64,000 nt of DNA from Bacteroidota bacterium (GCA_025354385.1 JANXMZ010000021.1:60471-124470), one strand, 5' to 3'; shown: positions 44,902-54,364, numbered from the stretch's first letter. Program-made: numbers and translations. The notes: a model not told the origin generated them from the sequence alone.

Positions 44902-46488
44902 ATGCCAAATAATAGAAATAATAAGAACGATAAACCGTTCAAAAAAGATTATTCAAAACCGGAAACTAATCGGAGGAAAAGTTATGATACGGATGCTGAC
45001 AAACCTTCTGAAAGATACAATCCGAATGACAAAGATGAATTGGCTCCTCCGCGCTTTCTAGCGCCACCACCCAATAATTTTAAAAGAACCGCTTCTAATG
45101 ATGGTCCTAAACGCCCATACGAAAGAAGAGATACCAACAGCTTTAACGACAGACCAAAAAAACCTTACGAAAAGAGAGATGATGGCGGTTTTAGCGATAG
45201 ACCAAAGCGCCCGTATGAGAAAAGAGACAATTCTGGTTCCGATGACAGACCTAAACGTCCTTATGAAAAAAGAGACAATGCCGGGTTCAATGATCGTCCT
45301 AAGCGCCCGTATGAGAAAAGAGACAGTGCTGGTTCGAATGATAGACCAAAGCGCCCATATGAAAAAAGAGAAAACAATGGTTTTGGCGACCAAACAAAAA
45401 GACCTTTCGAAAAAAGAGAGGGTGCAGGCTTTAACGACAGACCTAAACGTCCATATGAAAAAAGAGATAGCAATGGTTTTAACGACAGGCCAAAACGTCC
45501 CTACGAAAAAAGAGATGGCGCTGGTTTTGGCGACCAAACAAAAAAACCTTACGAGAAAAGAGATGGCGCTGGTTTTAACGACAGACCTAAAAAGCCATAC
45601 GAAAGAAAAGAAGCTAGCAATGGATACGGCAAGAAAGATGGAGATGCCAAGAAACCTTTTCGCCCTAACTATGATCCTGAAATAAAAGTTAAAAAATCTT
45701 ATAACGATGCCCCTAAAAAAACCTTTATTGAAAGAAAAAAGGAATTAACAGGTGAAACAGGCAACAAAGATGATATTAGATTAAATAAGTATGTGGCCAA
45801 TTCTGGTGTTTGTAGCCGCAGAGAAGCAGATGAACTAATAGCTAAAGGCATGGTAACCGTTAATGGTAAAGTAGTTACCGAAATGGGTTTCCGAGTAAAG
45901 CTTACCGATATTGTTTGTTTTGACGGCAAGAAAATATTGCCAGAACCCTATGTTTATATCATTATGAATAAGCCAAAAGATTTTCTGACCACCACAGAAG
46001 ATGATAAGGGTAGAAAAACAGTGATGGATTTGATAGCTGATAAAATTGAACAACGTATTTTTCCTGTTGGAAGATTGGATAGAAATACAACAGGTGTTTT
46101 GTTACTGACCAATGATGGTGAGGTTACGCAGGCTTTAACCCATCCAAGTTTTGAAATCAAAAAAGTGTATCAAGTTGAATTGGACAAAAAAGCTACCAGC
46201 GCAGATTTAGATAAATTGGTAAGTGGTATTGAACTTGAAGACGGCGAAGCACATGCAGATGGTGTGGCTTTCGTTGAATCTGAAGATAAAAGACATATTG
46301 GAATTGAAATTCACAGCGGTCGCAACAGAATTGTAAGAAGAATGTTCGAACACCTAGGTTATGAGGTAGAAAAACTAGATAGGGTAAGCTTTGGTATATT
46401 TACCAAAAAGGACTTACCAAGGGGTAAATGGCGTCATTTAACCCAAAGTGAAGTTGGTTTCTTAATGAAGCTGAAAAGTAAAATGTAA
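44902..46488 (+). CDS. rRNA pseudouridine synthase (RsuA/RluB family) with N-terminal repeat region
   Basis: 528 residues from the ATG at 44902. Residues 1-67 are hydrophilic, 68-243 are eleven 16-residue repeats rich in Arg, Lys, Pro, Tyr and Glu, followed by a linker. The S4 RNA-binding domain begins near 291 (RLNKYVANSGVCSRREAD). The catalytic domain has GRLDRNTTG with the catalytic Asp near 393 and GRNRIVRRMFEHLGYEV near the end. It isomerises a uridine in 16S or 23S rRNA. The disordered, charged extension probably helps RNA binding; such extensions are seen in other Bacteroidota, but unit number varies. An in-frame upstream GTG at 44842 is rejected because the promoter lies inside it. 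Confidence 0.9.
   Translation: MPNNRNNKNDKPFKKDYSKPETNRRKSYDTDADKPSERYNPNDKDELAPPRFLAPPPNNFKRTASNDGPKRPYERRDTNSFNDRPKKPYEKRDDGGFSDRPKRPYEKRDNSGSDDRPKRPYEKRDNAGFNDRPKRPYEKRDSAGSNDRPKRPYEKRENNGFGDQTKRPFEKREGAGFNDRPKRPYEKRDSNGFNDRPKRPYEKRDGAGFGDQTKKPYEKRDGAGFNDRPKKPYERKEASNGYGKKDGDAKKPFRPNYDPEIKVKKSYNDAPKKTFIERKKELTGETGNKDDIRLNKYVANSGVCSRREADELIAKGMVTVNGKVVTEMGFRVKLTDIVCFDGKKILPEPYVYIIMNKPKDFLTTTEDDKGRKTVMDLIADKIEQRIFPVGRLDRNTTGVLLLTNDGEVTQALTHPSFEIKKVYQVELDKKATSADLDKLVSGIELEDGEAHADGVAFVESEDKRHIGIEIHSGRNRIVRRMFEHLGYEVEKLDRVSFGIFTKKDLPRGKWRHLTQSEVGFLMKLKSKM
45103..45630 (+). repeat. Eleven tandem 48-base coding repeats
   Basis: Eleven units of 48 bases encode the 16-residue pattern RPKRPYEKRDxxGFND. 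Units 7 and 10 begin QTK instead of RPK, and the first and last are degenerate. Units differ at silent positions, so the array is not very recent overall. It can expand or contract by recombination without shifting the frame. Confidence 0.9.
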
Positions 46489-46490
46489 GC

Positions 46491-48476
46491 TTATTTAGCC
46501 TTAACTACTTTAGCCCAATATCGATAGCCTTCATTTTCTATAGCTATAAAATAGATGCCTTCGCTCAAATTCACTAGGTTTAGTGTATTGATTTGATCGG
46601 CAATAACCTTTTCACTTATCAATAGCTTTCCTTCCAAGTTGTATAAATTCAACACACCTGAAACCGGGGTATTTATTGTCAATTCTCCGTTGGTTGGATT
46701 TGGATAAAGATTAGCTAATTGTCTAATTGTATTGATACCACTCATAACTTTATTTAATATAAAAGTAATAGAGTCAATGATCTTGCAGTTTCCATTGTCT
46801 ATTGTTAGAAATACTTTGTAAGTACCGCTATCTTTGTAGAAAATACCCTTAGGATATTTTTGTGAAACGGTATCACCATTGCCATAATACCAAAGCCAAT
46901 TGAAATTGCTTAAATTCGTGTTTGAATCCGAAATGTTAAAATCAACAAGGTATTTTGTATTCGCTTGTAGTACATAATTAAACTTAAATTGAGGTTTTAC
47001 AATGCATGTTCTATAAGTGAAATTTGTATCAGAACACTTTGTTAATGGATTGGTGTATTTAATTACCATTTTCTCCGTAACAGCATAATTGTTTCCCAAA
47101 ATAACTGAATCTGAATTATAGTAAGATCCGCTTACATACTTGCCTTTCCATTTAACATTGGGATCATTTAATGGATAATTAGATTGTAAAAGGTGCAACC
47201 CAGTATGGGCACAAACAGTGTCAGGTCTAAACGCCTTTATTTGTGGCAATCCATTGACAGTAACGGATGTGCTATCTGTAATGATGCAACCTATTGAAGT
47301 GTTCGTATACTTCAACAAATACTGACCAGAACCTGTGTTCGGTTTAAAATACCTATTCTGCCAAACAGCGTTATCAATCGCATTTTTAACTTGACTGTTT
47401 TGTTTATTTCTAGAGCCACCATATTCAACACATTCCCAATATCCACCAACAATGCGCTTACTAGTAAAACTATCTTTAACAAAACTATCTAGATTGGTTA
47501 GCCCGTTATTGATGCAATCCGACGGCAATGCATCTAATACTATTTTTGGGGTATTTACCACCTTTATAATAGAGGTGTCACATCTTTGACAGCCTGATGA
47601 AGGGTTTTTAAAACAATATTCAACCGTATAATTGCCTTGTTTTTTGTATTCATTTTTTGAACCAATGTCTAATATAATTCTCACTGGAAGAATACTATTA
47701 TCTTGAGTAATGATGGTATTTGGATCAACACCTGAACCAGCAGGTACACCCAGCACCCTAAAGCTTTCAATTCCACCATTTCTTATAAATGGCGTATCCA
47801 CTAAATTACCAAGGTTTACTCCTCCATTCTGTTGACAAAATACACCATTTTTAATATGTACTAATGGGTTTGGGTAATTGCGTATTTGCCTACATTGGCT
47901 ATTATAGCAGCCATTTGAGTCTCTGTAATCATAACAAATTGTATCTCTTAATCCAGTTTGAGGAACTTGGTAATTAGAAATTTTTGGACAATAGATGTAA
48001 GGACTGCTACTTGTTATCCAACTTGGTGTTTTATACTTTTGAAAATAATGTAAACCTGTTTTATTTCCAGGTTGTGCCATTGCCACATTGCCTGACGTTA
48101 AATTCCAACAACCAGCATCAAAACATCTAGAACTACTGCCACTGTATGCAAAGGTAGGTAGCGCATTTACATTTAATAGGAAAGTATCTCTGCTATCGTA
48201 TTTAATTTTATTATGTATTCTTGTAACATATAACTCGTATTTTCTGGTGGTCAAAGAAGTAATCTTGACTATTAAATTTTGCGTTGCAGATACCACAGAA
48301 CCTGAATTCAAATCAACCCAAGTATAAGTTCCTGTATCACCGACACTTAATCCAATACCGGTTACCTTAAGGGTATCATTTAAACAAATGAACTTATCAG
48401 CACCAGCATTGGCAATTACCTGCGCTTTAGCTGACAAAAAAGAAATAAGGATAATTAGAAGTAAATTAAATTTCAT
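46491..48476 (-). CDS. T9SS-secreted PKD-type surface protein
   Basis: 661 residues. Signal peptide of about 18 residues ending SAKA. The body consists of several Ig-like beta-sandwich segments with many cysteines; a PKD-like domain lies near 490-570 (WLWYYGNGDTVSQ, DSGTYKVFLTI). The last ~75 residues are a type A T9SS sorting domain (LYPNPTNGEL ... LSEGIYFIAI). It should be exported through the outer membrane by the type IX system and attached or released. Convergent with the pseudouridine synthase gene, with only two bases between their stops. Ligand or role unknown. Confidence 0.85.
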   Translation of the reverse strand: MKFNLLLIILISFLSAKAQVIANAGADKFICLNDTLKVTGIGLSVGDTGTYTWVDLNSGSVVSATQNLIVKITSLTTRKYELYVTRIHNKIKYDSRDTFLLNVNALPTFAYSGSSSRCFDAGCWNLTSGNVAMAQPGNKTGLHYFQKYKTPSWITSSSPYIYCPKISNYQVPQTGLRDTICYDYRDSNGCYNSQCRQIRNYPNPLVHIKNGVFCQQNGGVNLGNLVDTPFIRNGGIESFRVLGVPAGSGVDPNTIITQDNSILPVRIILDIGSKNEYKKQGNYTVEYCFKNPSSGCQRCDTSIIKVVNTPKIVLDALPSDCINNGLTNLDSFVKDSFTSKRIVGGYWECVEYGGSRNKQNSQVKNAIDNAVWQNRYFKPNTGSGQYLLKYTNTSIGCIITDSTSVTVNGLPQIKAFRPDTVCAHTGLHLLQSNYPLNDPNVKWKGKYVSGSYYNSDSVILGNNYAVTEKMVIKYTNPLTKCSDTNFTYRTCIVKPQFKFNYVLQANTKYLVDFNISDSNTNLSNFNWLWYYGNGDTVSQKYPKGIFYKDSGTYKVFLTIDNGNCKIIDSITFILNKVMSGINTIRQLANLYPNPTNGELTINTPVSGVLNLYNLEGKLLISEKVIADQINTLNLVNLSEGIYFIAIENEGYRYWAKVVKAK

Positions 48477-48490
48477 ACGTTATTGTTTTA

Positions 48491-48529
48491 TAGGACAAGT
48501 CTTTAACAAAAATAGTTTGTTTTGTCCTA
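48491..48529. promoter_or_regulatory. Inverted repeat spanning a promoter
   Basis: TAGGACAA at 48491-48498 and TTGTCCTA at 48522-48529 are perfect 8-base arms with a 23-base centre that contains the -7 element of the T9SS protein gene. Could be an operator. Confidence 0.4.
48507..48514 (-). promoter_or_regulatory. -7 promoter element of the T9SS protein gene
   Basis: Minus-strand TATTTTTG, 30 bases before the ATG at 48476, matching TAnnTTTG. Confidence 0.5.
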
Positions 48530-48577
48530 AAAAATCTTTTTTCGTCTAAATTTTACAACTGAATGACAAAGGTTTAG

Positions 48578-49603
48578 CTAAGAACTGATGGTTTTTAACT
48601 TCCTGCCTTTTTTGAAAACCAAACGACCGAAGTTTTTTCCTTTTCTTAGCAGCTTCTGTTCCTCTTCTGGCATTGCTGCAATGGTTCTGCATTCTTCACT
48701 GCAACAATTGTTAAATTTCTCCTTACAATTTGGGCATTGAATAAATAATAGATTACAAGCTACGTTAGCACAATTGGTATGCACATCAAATGGTTCCCCG
48801 CATTGGTGACATTTGGCTATCACTTCATTAGAAATACTTTCACTTAAACGCTCATCGAACACAAAATTCTTGCCGTGAAACTTATTTTCTAGCCCCTTAG
48901 CTTTTACTTGTCTTGCATATTCAATGATACCACCCTCTAATTGGTATACTTCTTTGAAACCTTTGTGCAACATGTAAGCACTGGCCTTTTCGCATCGAAT
49001 ACCCCCTGTGCAATACATAACAATGGGTTGGTCTTTTTTATCTTCTAAAAGATTAGCAACATAAGGCAATTGCTCACGGAAAGTATCTACATCTGGCAAA
49101 ATGGCATTTTCAAAATGACCAACCTCACTCTCATAGTGATTGCGCATATCTACCACTAATACCTCTTTGCTATTTAGTAAATCATTGTATTCCTGTGCCT
49201 TTAAATGCACACCGATTTTAGTAACGTCAAATGTCTTATCGTGAATACCATCTGCGACAATTTTATTTTTAACCTTAATAGCCAATTTAAAAAAAGACTT
49301 ACCATTGTCGTCCACTGCAATATTGAGACGAATACCATTTAAAAAATCAATATCATAAATAGCCGCTCTTAGCAATTCATAATTTCGGCTAGGAACAGAT
49401 ATTTGGGCATTAATTCCTTCTGCTGCAATGTAAATTCTTCCTAAAACATCCAGTTTTGAGAAATCAATGAACATTTGATCCCTAAATGCTTTTGGATCTT
49501 TGATGTGATAATATTTATAAAAAGAAATAGTCGTTCTAGGTTCATGGCTATCCAATAACCTTTTTTTAAGTTCTTCTCCGCTTATTTTATTATGAAGTAT
49601 CAC
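48578..49603 (-). CDS. trhO: tRNA uridine(34) hydroxylase / rhodanese-like protein (TrhO, YceA)
   Basis: 341 residues from the GTG at 49603. The N-terminal ferredoxin-like domain (FYKYYHI, AEGINAQIS) precedes a rhodanese domain with VDMRNHYESEVGHF and the active-site loop CTGGIRCEKASAYML (catalytic Cys198). A C-terminal cysteine-rich tail (CHQC, CANVAC, CPNC, CCSEEC) probably binds zinc. TrhO proteins hydroxylate the wobble uridine of tRNA (ho5U) in an oxygen-dependent way. An earlier in-frame GTG at 49627 exists, but a -7 box lies between it and 49603 and family members begin with a short MxLHN segment, as here (ILHNKIS). Confidence 0.9.
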   Translation of the reverse strand: MILHNKISGEELKKRLLDSHEPRTTISFYKYYHIKDPKAFRDQMFIDFSKLDVLGRIYIAAEGINAQISVPSRNYELLRAAIYDIDFLNGIRLNIAVDDNGKSFFKLAIKVKNKIVADGIHDKTFDVTKIGVHLKAQEYNDLLNSKEVLVVDMRNHYESEVGHFENAILPDVDTFREQLPYVANLLEDKKDQPIVMYCTGGIRCEKASAYMLHKGFKEVYQLEGGIIEYARQVKAKGLENKFHGKNFVFDERLSESISNEVIAKCHQCGEPFDVHTNCANVACNLLFIQCPNCKEKFNNCCSEECRTIAAMPEEEQKLLRKGKNFGRLVFKKGRKLKTISS

Positions 49604-49608
49604 AATTG

Positions 49609-49616
49609 CAAAAATA
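49609..49616 (-). promoter_or_regulatory. -7 promoter element of trhO
   Basis: Minus-strand TATTTTTG, 5 bases before the GTG at 49603. Decides the start codon, and implies an extremely short or absent leader. Confidence 0.5.
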
Positions 49617-49765
49617 TGAAAAAACACTTACTGGTATACTGATTTTTATCATTCAGTTTATCGTTCTCATGAATTCAACATCCCAATGAATGTTTTACTT
49701 CCTATTATAGAAATAATCAATCTGTAACCATTAAAAATTGTTAATTTATAATTGGAAACTTCATT

Positions 49766-49773
49766 TACTTTTG
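49766..49773 (+). promoter_or_regulatory. -7 promoter element of the superoxide dismutase gene
   Basis: TACTTTTG, 19 bases before the ATG at 49793. A -33 TTG at ideal spacing is not obvious. Confidence 0.5.
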
Positions 49774-49792
49774 CATTAAATAATACAACAAT

Positions 49793-50401
49793 ATGTCTTT
49801 TATACTTCCAGAACTCACCTACGCACCTGCTGCGCTAGAGCCGCACATAGATGCCCGCACCATGGAAATTCACCATGGCAAACACCACAATGCATACGTT
49901 ACCAATCTGAATGCTGCAGCTGTAGGTACCGAATTAGAAAATATGAGCATTGAGGATATCTGTAAAAATATAAGCAAATACCCAATGGCAGTGCGCAATA
50001 ATGGTGGTGGTCACTATAACCACAGCTTGTTTTGGCAAATATTAAGTCCAAATGGTGGTGGTTTACCTACGGATGCATTGGCCGCTGCTATAAATAACGA
50101 CTTAGGTGGTTATGATAATTTCAAAGAAGAATTCAGTAAAGCGGCTACTACCCGTTTTGGAAGCGGTTGGGCTTGGCTTTGTGTGAAAGAAGGCAAACTT
50201 TGCATTTGCAGTACTCCCAATCAAGATAATCCATTAATGGATATTGAAGGTGTTCGTTGCGGAACACCTATATTAGGTTTGGATGTTTGGGAACATGCTT
50301 ATTATTTGAATTATCAAAACCGCAGACCCGATTATATCGCTGCTTTCTTCAACATTATTAATTGGGAAGAAGTTACTAAAAGGTACAACGCTGCTCTATA
50401 A
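49793..50401 (+). CDS. sod: Superoxide dismutase (Mn/Fe family)
   Basis: 202 residues, full length. Metal ligands are H27 (MEIHHGKHH), H77 ([10 protein letters not shown]), D164 and H168 (DVWEHAYY). The GGGHYNH block and the glutamine in NQDNP (Q144) are more like the manganese form, although Bacteroidota enzymes are often cambialistic. No signal peptide, so cytoplasmic. It has its own promoter and a strong terminator, so it is a single-gene unit. Confidence 0.95.
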   Translation: MSFILPELTYAPAALEPHIDARTMEIHHGKHHNAYVTNLNAAAVGTELENMSIEDICKNISKYPMAVRNNGGGHYNHSLFWQILSPNGGGLPTDALAAAINNDLGGYDNFKEEFSKAATTRFGSGWAWLCVKEGKLCICSTPNQDNPLMDIEGVRCGTPILGLDVWEHAYYLNYQNRRPDYIAAFFNIINWEEVTKRYNAAL

Positions 50402-50423
50402 ATATTTTATTTCAAAATTTAAT

Positions 50424-50455
50424 AGCTACACTTTTTTTAAGGTGTAGCTTTTTTT
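50424..50455 (+). terminator. Rho-independent terminator of sod
   Basis: Perfect 8-base stem AGCTACAC/GTGTAGCT with a 10-base loop, followed by six T residues. It starts 23 bases after the sod stop. Confidence 0.8.
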
Positions 50456-50458
50456 ATG

Positions 50459-50466
50459 TAGGTTTG
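50459..50466 (+). promoter_or_regulatory. -7 promoter element for the next membrane protein gene
   Basis: TAGGTTTG directly after the sod terminator and 14 bases before the TTG start at 50481. Supports that unusual start. Confidence 0.5.
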
Positions 50467-50480
50467 ACAACCTTTATCAA

Positions 50481-51950
50481 TTGAATAAAAAATTACCATA
50501 TCTTATTTTTTTATTGTTGGGTTTGCTATTTGCAATTTTTCCAACCCAGAACGCCATGGTAGATTCATGGTATTTTGCTGCTTGTGTTAAATATAAAACT
50601 GAGCTTTTTAATACGCATCACTTGCTCTATAATTTTTTTGGTTATTATTGGTTTACTCTATTAAAATGTTTTAATCATAGTATTGAAGCCATTGTAGCGC
50701 TAAATTTAATGAATGCTTTTGCAGCTTTGCTTAGTCTTAGTTTTTTCTATAAGGTACTCTTGCAAATTGAGATTGATCCAAAAAAAGCGCTTTGGTTTTC
50801 ATTGTTAGCTGGTGTTTCTTTTGGTTTTATGCGTTATGCCACAGATGCCGAGGCCTATATTTTACCATTATTATTCTCTATGATTTCAAGTTATTATTTT
50901 ATTACTTGTAAGCATAAATTATACCTTGTTTTGGCTGGCACTTTTGCCGCTTTGGCTATATTAACGCATCAGCTTCAAATATGGTGGACCCTGGCCATGT
51001 TAATTTATTTATTCAGAAAAAAACCATACCAGCCAAAACAAATAATTGCATTTATACTGCCTTTAGCATGTGTTCCATTGGTCTATTATCTTGTATTTCT
51101 TTTAACCAATCACCCTTCCAATTCAATCACACAATTCATAGGGGGTGAGTATAGCAAAGGTAATGCTGGTATTGATATATCGATTAAATCTCTTGGATTA
51201 ACGCTTATTAATTTTATTCGATCATTCGTGCAATTACATGGTCTAATATTAAATTTGATTGAAATTTATTTCACAATTGCAGTTACCATTCTAATAATAT
51301 TAAGTCTTTTTATAATTTTTGCTTTTTATAAAAATCTAATCACAATAAAATTTAAAAAAAGAATGGTTAAAAATAAATACAGCAATTTATTTTTATGGGC
51401 TTTTTTATTACATCTTTCTTTCGCGTTTTTATCTAGTGGCAATGCGGAGTTCATGGTTATGTTGCCCTTTCTCACAGTTCTTTATACCTGCTCGTGTTAT
51501 GAGTTTAAGAATATCCAAGGTTTAAAATTAGTTGCGATAGTAATTTTTATTTGGAATTTAGCTTTCGGAGTTCTGCCAAATGCTCTGTTAAACCATAGCA
51601 AAGTCGACTCACAAGTGCGGTGGAGTGTTCATCACCCCAATGCAATTTGTGCATGGAAAAATAAACCTTTGGTTGAAAATAAAATGACTTATGATTACGG
51701 ATTTCATGCCTATAAACAACTCATTTCTTATAGAGAATTGAATTCTATTTTTATAGATAGTGCACTTGCCTTAGGAAAGTCTGTTAATACTGATTACCCT
51801 AATAACACTACTGCATTTAGTCGGGAAGCCATCCACTCCGAAGATGCAAAGGATACTTGGGTGAATAAATATTCCAGGATGCCCGTAGATTCTTTTAATA
51901 ATCTTTACGGAAAAAATTACCTCTTTACAGTTCAAAAAAGGACAGATTAA
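50481..51950 (+). CDS. Polytopic membrane protein, GT-C-like
   Basis: 489 residues with ten or more hydrophobic segments in residues 1-370 and a soluble C-terminal stretch. After the first helix comes MVDSWYFAAC near residues 26-35, an acidic loop as in GT-C enzymes; ATDAEAYILP near 113-122 resembles the second acidic loop. Probably a mannosyl- or other sugar transferase using a polyprenyl donor, or a protein of the DUF2723 kind. Start is TTG, 14 bases after a good -7 element. It is not part of the large minus-strand locus. Confidence 0.6.
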   Translation: MNKKLPYLIFLLLGLLFAIFPTQNAMVDSWYFAACVKYKTELFNTHHLLYNFFGYYWFTLLKCFNHSIEAIVALNLMNAFAALLSLSFFYKVLLQIEIDPKKALWFSLLAGVSFGFMRYATDAEAYILPLLFSMISSYYFITCKHKLYLVLAGTFAALAILTHQLQIWWTLAMLIYLFRKKPYQPKQIIAFILPLACVPLVYYLVFLLTNHPSNSITQFIGGEYSKGNAGIDISIKSLGLTLINFIRSFVQLHGLILNLIEIYFTIAVTILIILSLFIIFAFYKNLITIKFKKRMVKNKYSNLFLWAFLLHLSFAFLSSGNAEFMVMLPFLTVLYTCSCYEFKNIQGLKLVAIVIFIWNLAFGVLPNALLNHSKVDSQVRWSVHHPNAICAWKNKPLVENKMTYDYGFHAYKQLISYRELNSIFIDSALALGKSVNTDYPNNTTAFSREAIHSEDAKDTWVNKYSRMPVDSFNNLYGKNYLFTVQKRTD

Positions 51951-51952
51951 GT

Positions 51953-51960
51953 TACTTTTG
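51953..51960 (+). promoter_or_regulatory. -7 promoter element of purK
   Basis: TACTTTTG begins two bases after the previous stop codon and ends 16 bases before the purK ATG. Confidence 0.55.
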
Positions 51961-51976
51961 CAACTCGATTTAAAAC

Positions 51977-53131
51977 ATGTTACCCTCAAAAACAAAAGTT
52001 GGCATTATTGGTGGCGGACAGCTAGGTAAAATGCTAATAGAAGCTGGTCAACCTTGGAACATCAATTATACCATTTTAGAAATTGCAAATGCTCCTGCTG
52101 CTGCCATCGCTAATCAACATATTGTTGGCGAACTTTCCGATCGTTCTAAAATTTTCGAATTGGCCAATGAATGCGATGTAATTACCTACGAAATTGAACA
52201 CATTAATATAGAAGCTTTAAAGGCTTTGGAAACGAACGGAAAACGCATCATACCCTCTCCTAAAATATTGGAAATTATTCAGGATAAAGGGTTGCAGAAA
52301 TTATTTTTTCAGCATCATGGCATTCCTACAACGGATTTTGAATTGGTTGAAAATGCATCTGAATGGAAAGATAAACTATTGAAATTAAAAGGGGAAAAGG
52401 TAGCAGCCAAATTGCGAAAAGGTGGATATGATGGCAAGGGTGTTGAACTTGTAGATAAAAAAACAATGCTGGATTTTACAGATAAAATTCCTTTTAATGC
52501 ACCAGTTGTTTTGGAAGAATTTGTTGAAAATGCTACCGAACTTGCAGTAATAGTGTGTCGCAACGAAAGAGGAGAAATAAGTACTTTTCCAACAGTTGAA
52601 ATGCAATTTGATGCCAAGGCCAATCTTGTAGAATTTTTGTTATCACCTGCTAATATTAGTAGCAGAATAGATGAAAAAGCTAAGCGAATGGCCATGGATG
52701 CTATTTTAAAATTAGAAGGTATTGGCCTTTTTGCGGTAGAAATGTTTTTAGATAAACACGAAAATATTTTTGTGAATGAAATTGCCCCTCGCCCGCACAA
52801 CAGCGGTCACCATACCATCGAAGCCTGCTATACAAGTCAATATGAGCAACTCAATAGAATTTTATTAAACATGCCAATGGGAAGTACTCATCTTATAAAA
52901 CCCGCTGCAATGTTAAATTTATTAGGCTTTGATGGCATTTATGGAACATATGAAATTACAGGATTAGATAAGATACTCGCAATTGAAGGGGTATTTGTTC
53001 ACTTATACAACAAAGCAGAAACCAAACCCAAACGCAAAATGGGGCATATTACCATACTTGGCGATACCATTGAAGCAGTAAAACAGAAAGCAGGATTGGT
53101 AAAAGAATATCTCGGAATGAAGCAACTTTAG
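51977..53131 (+). CDS. purK: N5-carboxyaminoimidazole ribonucleotide synthase
   Basis: 384 residues, ATP-grasp fold. GIIGGGQLGKML at the N terminus, YEIEHIN, KLRKGGYDGKG and EIAPRPHNSGHHT are the standard PurK blocks. It uses ATP and bicarbonate to carboxylate AIR to N5-CAIR in purine synthesis. The next gene, purE, completes the step, though each has its own promoter and a hairpin lies between them. Confidence 0.97.
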   Translation: MLPSKTKVGIIGGGQLGKMLIEAGQPWNINYTILEIANAPAAAIANQHIVGELSDRSKIFELANECDVITYEIEHINIEALKALETNGKRIIPSPKILEIIQDKGLQKLFFQHHGIPTTDFELVENASEWKDKLLKLKGEKVAAKLRKGGYDGKGVELVDKKTMLDFTDKIPFNAPVVLEEFVENATELAVIVCRNERGEISTFPTVEMQFDAKANLVEFLLSPANISSRIDEKAKRMAMDAILKLEGIGLFAVEMFLDKHENIFVNEIAPRPHNSGHHTIEACYTSQYEQLNRILLNMPMGSTHLIKPAAMLNLLGFDGIYGTYEITGLDKILAIEGVFVHLYNKAETKPKRKMGHITILGDTIEAVKQKAGLVKEYLGMKQL

Positions 53132-53162
53132 TATTTTTAAAAATACTATTCGCTTTTTTTTT
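53130..53162 (+). terminator. Rho-independent terminator of purK
   Basis: An 18-base perfect palindrome (AGTATTTTT/AAAAATACT) starting at the purK stop codon, followed by a run of nine T residues. A new promoter for purE overlaps the end of the T run. Confidence 0.65.
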
Positions 53163-53163
53163 C

Positions 53164-53171
53164 TACTTTTG
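53164..53171 (+). promoter_or_regulatory. -7 promoter element of purE
   Basis: TACTTTTG, 22 bases before the purE ATG. Confidence 0.5.
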
Positions 53172-53193
53172 AAATGATTTTAAAAATTCGTAA

Positions 53194-53706
53194 ATGAAAG
53201 ACATATTAATAATAATGGGTTCTGACAGTGATTTACCGGTGATGAAAGAAGCAGCGGAAATTTTGGATGAGATGAATATATCCTACCATTTAACTATTGT
53301 GAGTGCGCACAGAACCCCAGAAAGAATGTTCGAAGAGGCAAAAAATGCAAAAAAGAATGGTTATAAATGTATCATTGCTGGAGCAGGCGGTGCCGCACAT
53401 TTACCAGGCATGACAGCCAGCATTACCGAACTACCTGTGATTGGTGTACCCATAAAATCATCTAATCTTTCAGGAATGGATTCATTGTATAGCATTGTCC
53501 AAATGCCTCCAGGAATTCCTGTGGGTACCATGGCCATTAACGGTGCGAAAAATGCAGGATTGTTTGCTGCTAAAATACTGGCTATTTCCAATCCAGAGAT
53601 TCAAAAATCCATTCAAAAATATACCAAGAATTTAGAACTTGCTGTGCTTGCCAAAGCAAATGACCTTGAAAGCAAAGGCTTTCAAAAATATTTGAATCAA
53701 AAATGA
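53194..53706 (+). CDS. purE: N5-carboxyaminoimidazole ribonucleotide mutase
   Basis: 170 residues, class I Pur[35 protein letters not shown] and [10 protein letters not shown] are the conserved substrate-binding loops. It converts N5-CAIR to CAIR. The following gene starts in its stop codon (ATGA), so a DUF3109 protein is co-translated. Confidence 0.97.
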   Translation: MKDILIIMGSDSDLPVMKEAAEILDEMNISYHLTIVSAHRTPERMFEEAKNAKKNGYKCIIAGAGGAAHLPGMTASITELPVIGVPIKSSNLSGMDSLYSIVQMPPGIPVGTMAINGAKNAGLFAAKILAISNPEIQKSIQKYTKNLELAVLAKANDLESKGFQKYLNQK

Positions 53707-54278
53707 TTATTGAGGTAGAAAATACTTTAATTTCTTCTGAAATTTTTTCTGTCAATTTTGTTTGTCATTTGGAAAAATGCAAAGGTGCTTGCTGCATTGA
53801 AGGCGACCGAGGTGCGCCACTCGACAAAGAAGAAATTGAAAAAATAAATCATAATTTGAAACATATAAAACATTTTATGAGTGCAGAAGGTTTGGAGTTA
53901 CTTATGATTGAAGGTTTTCATGAAGGAGAGGAAATTAATGATTTTGCAACAACCTGTCTGTCTAGTGGCGAATGCGTTTTTGTTTACAAAGAAAATGGCA
54001 TATTGGGTTGCGCCATGGAAAAGGCCTATAAAGCTGGGTTAACAGATTATTATAAGCCTATGAGTTGTCATTTATATCCTATCAGAATTAATAAGGTGGG
54101 CGATTTTGATGCTGTTAATTATCATGAATGGAGCATTTGTAAATCTGCTTGTTCTTTTGGCAATGAACTTAATGTACCTGTTTATCAATTTTTGAAAGAA
54201 CCGCTCATTAGAAAGTTCGGAGAACCATGGTACAATGAACTTGAACTCATTCACCAAGAATTTAAAAAGACATTATAG
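53703..54278 (+). CDS. DUF3109 family cysteine-rich protein
   Basis: 191 residues with about ten cysteines, including C21, C26, C30 and C31 ([11 protein letters not shown]), then CLSSGEC, GCAMEKA, SCHLYPI and CKSAC. This is the pattern of DUF3109, related to the YkgJ/CxxCxxCC metal-binding proteins, and probably holds zinc or an iron-sulfur cluster. Overlap with purE may be just compact packing. Function not established. Confidence 0.88.
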   Translation: MIIEVENTLISSEIFSVNFVCHLEKCKGACCIEGDRGAPLDKEEIEKINHNLKHIKHFMSAEGLELLMIEGFHEGEEINDFATTCLSSGECVFVYKENGILGCAMEKAYKAGLTDYYKPMSCHLYPIRINKVGDFDAVNYHEWSICKSACSFGNELNVPVYQFLKEPLIRKFGEPWYNELELIHQEFKKTL

Positions 54279-54364
54279 TTTACCTCTATTTTAATTCTAA
54301 AATGCTTTAATTATTTTTGTTGTCATCTGAAAATAACTAAATATCAATTTTTATATTTTTACCA

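Noticed and set aside
45058..45537. Long open frames on the opposite strand and in a second frame across the repeat region
   Set aside because: They arise because the 48-base repeat keeps every frame open. The translated products are low-complexity mirror images, with no start signals or promoters.
45103..45630. CRISPR-like regular repeats
   Set aside because: Repeats are contiguous without spacers, in-frame and coding for a protein tail. No cas genes are present.
49604..49627. Longer trhO reading frame starting at 49627
   Set aside because: It contains the -7 box, and family proteins begin at the MxLHN segment encoded from 49603.
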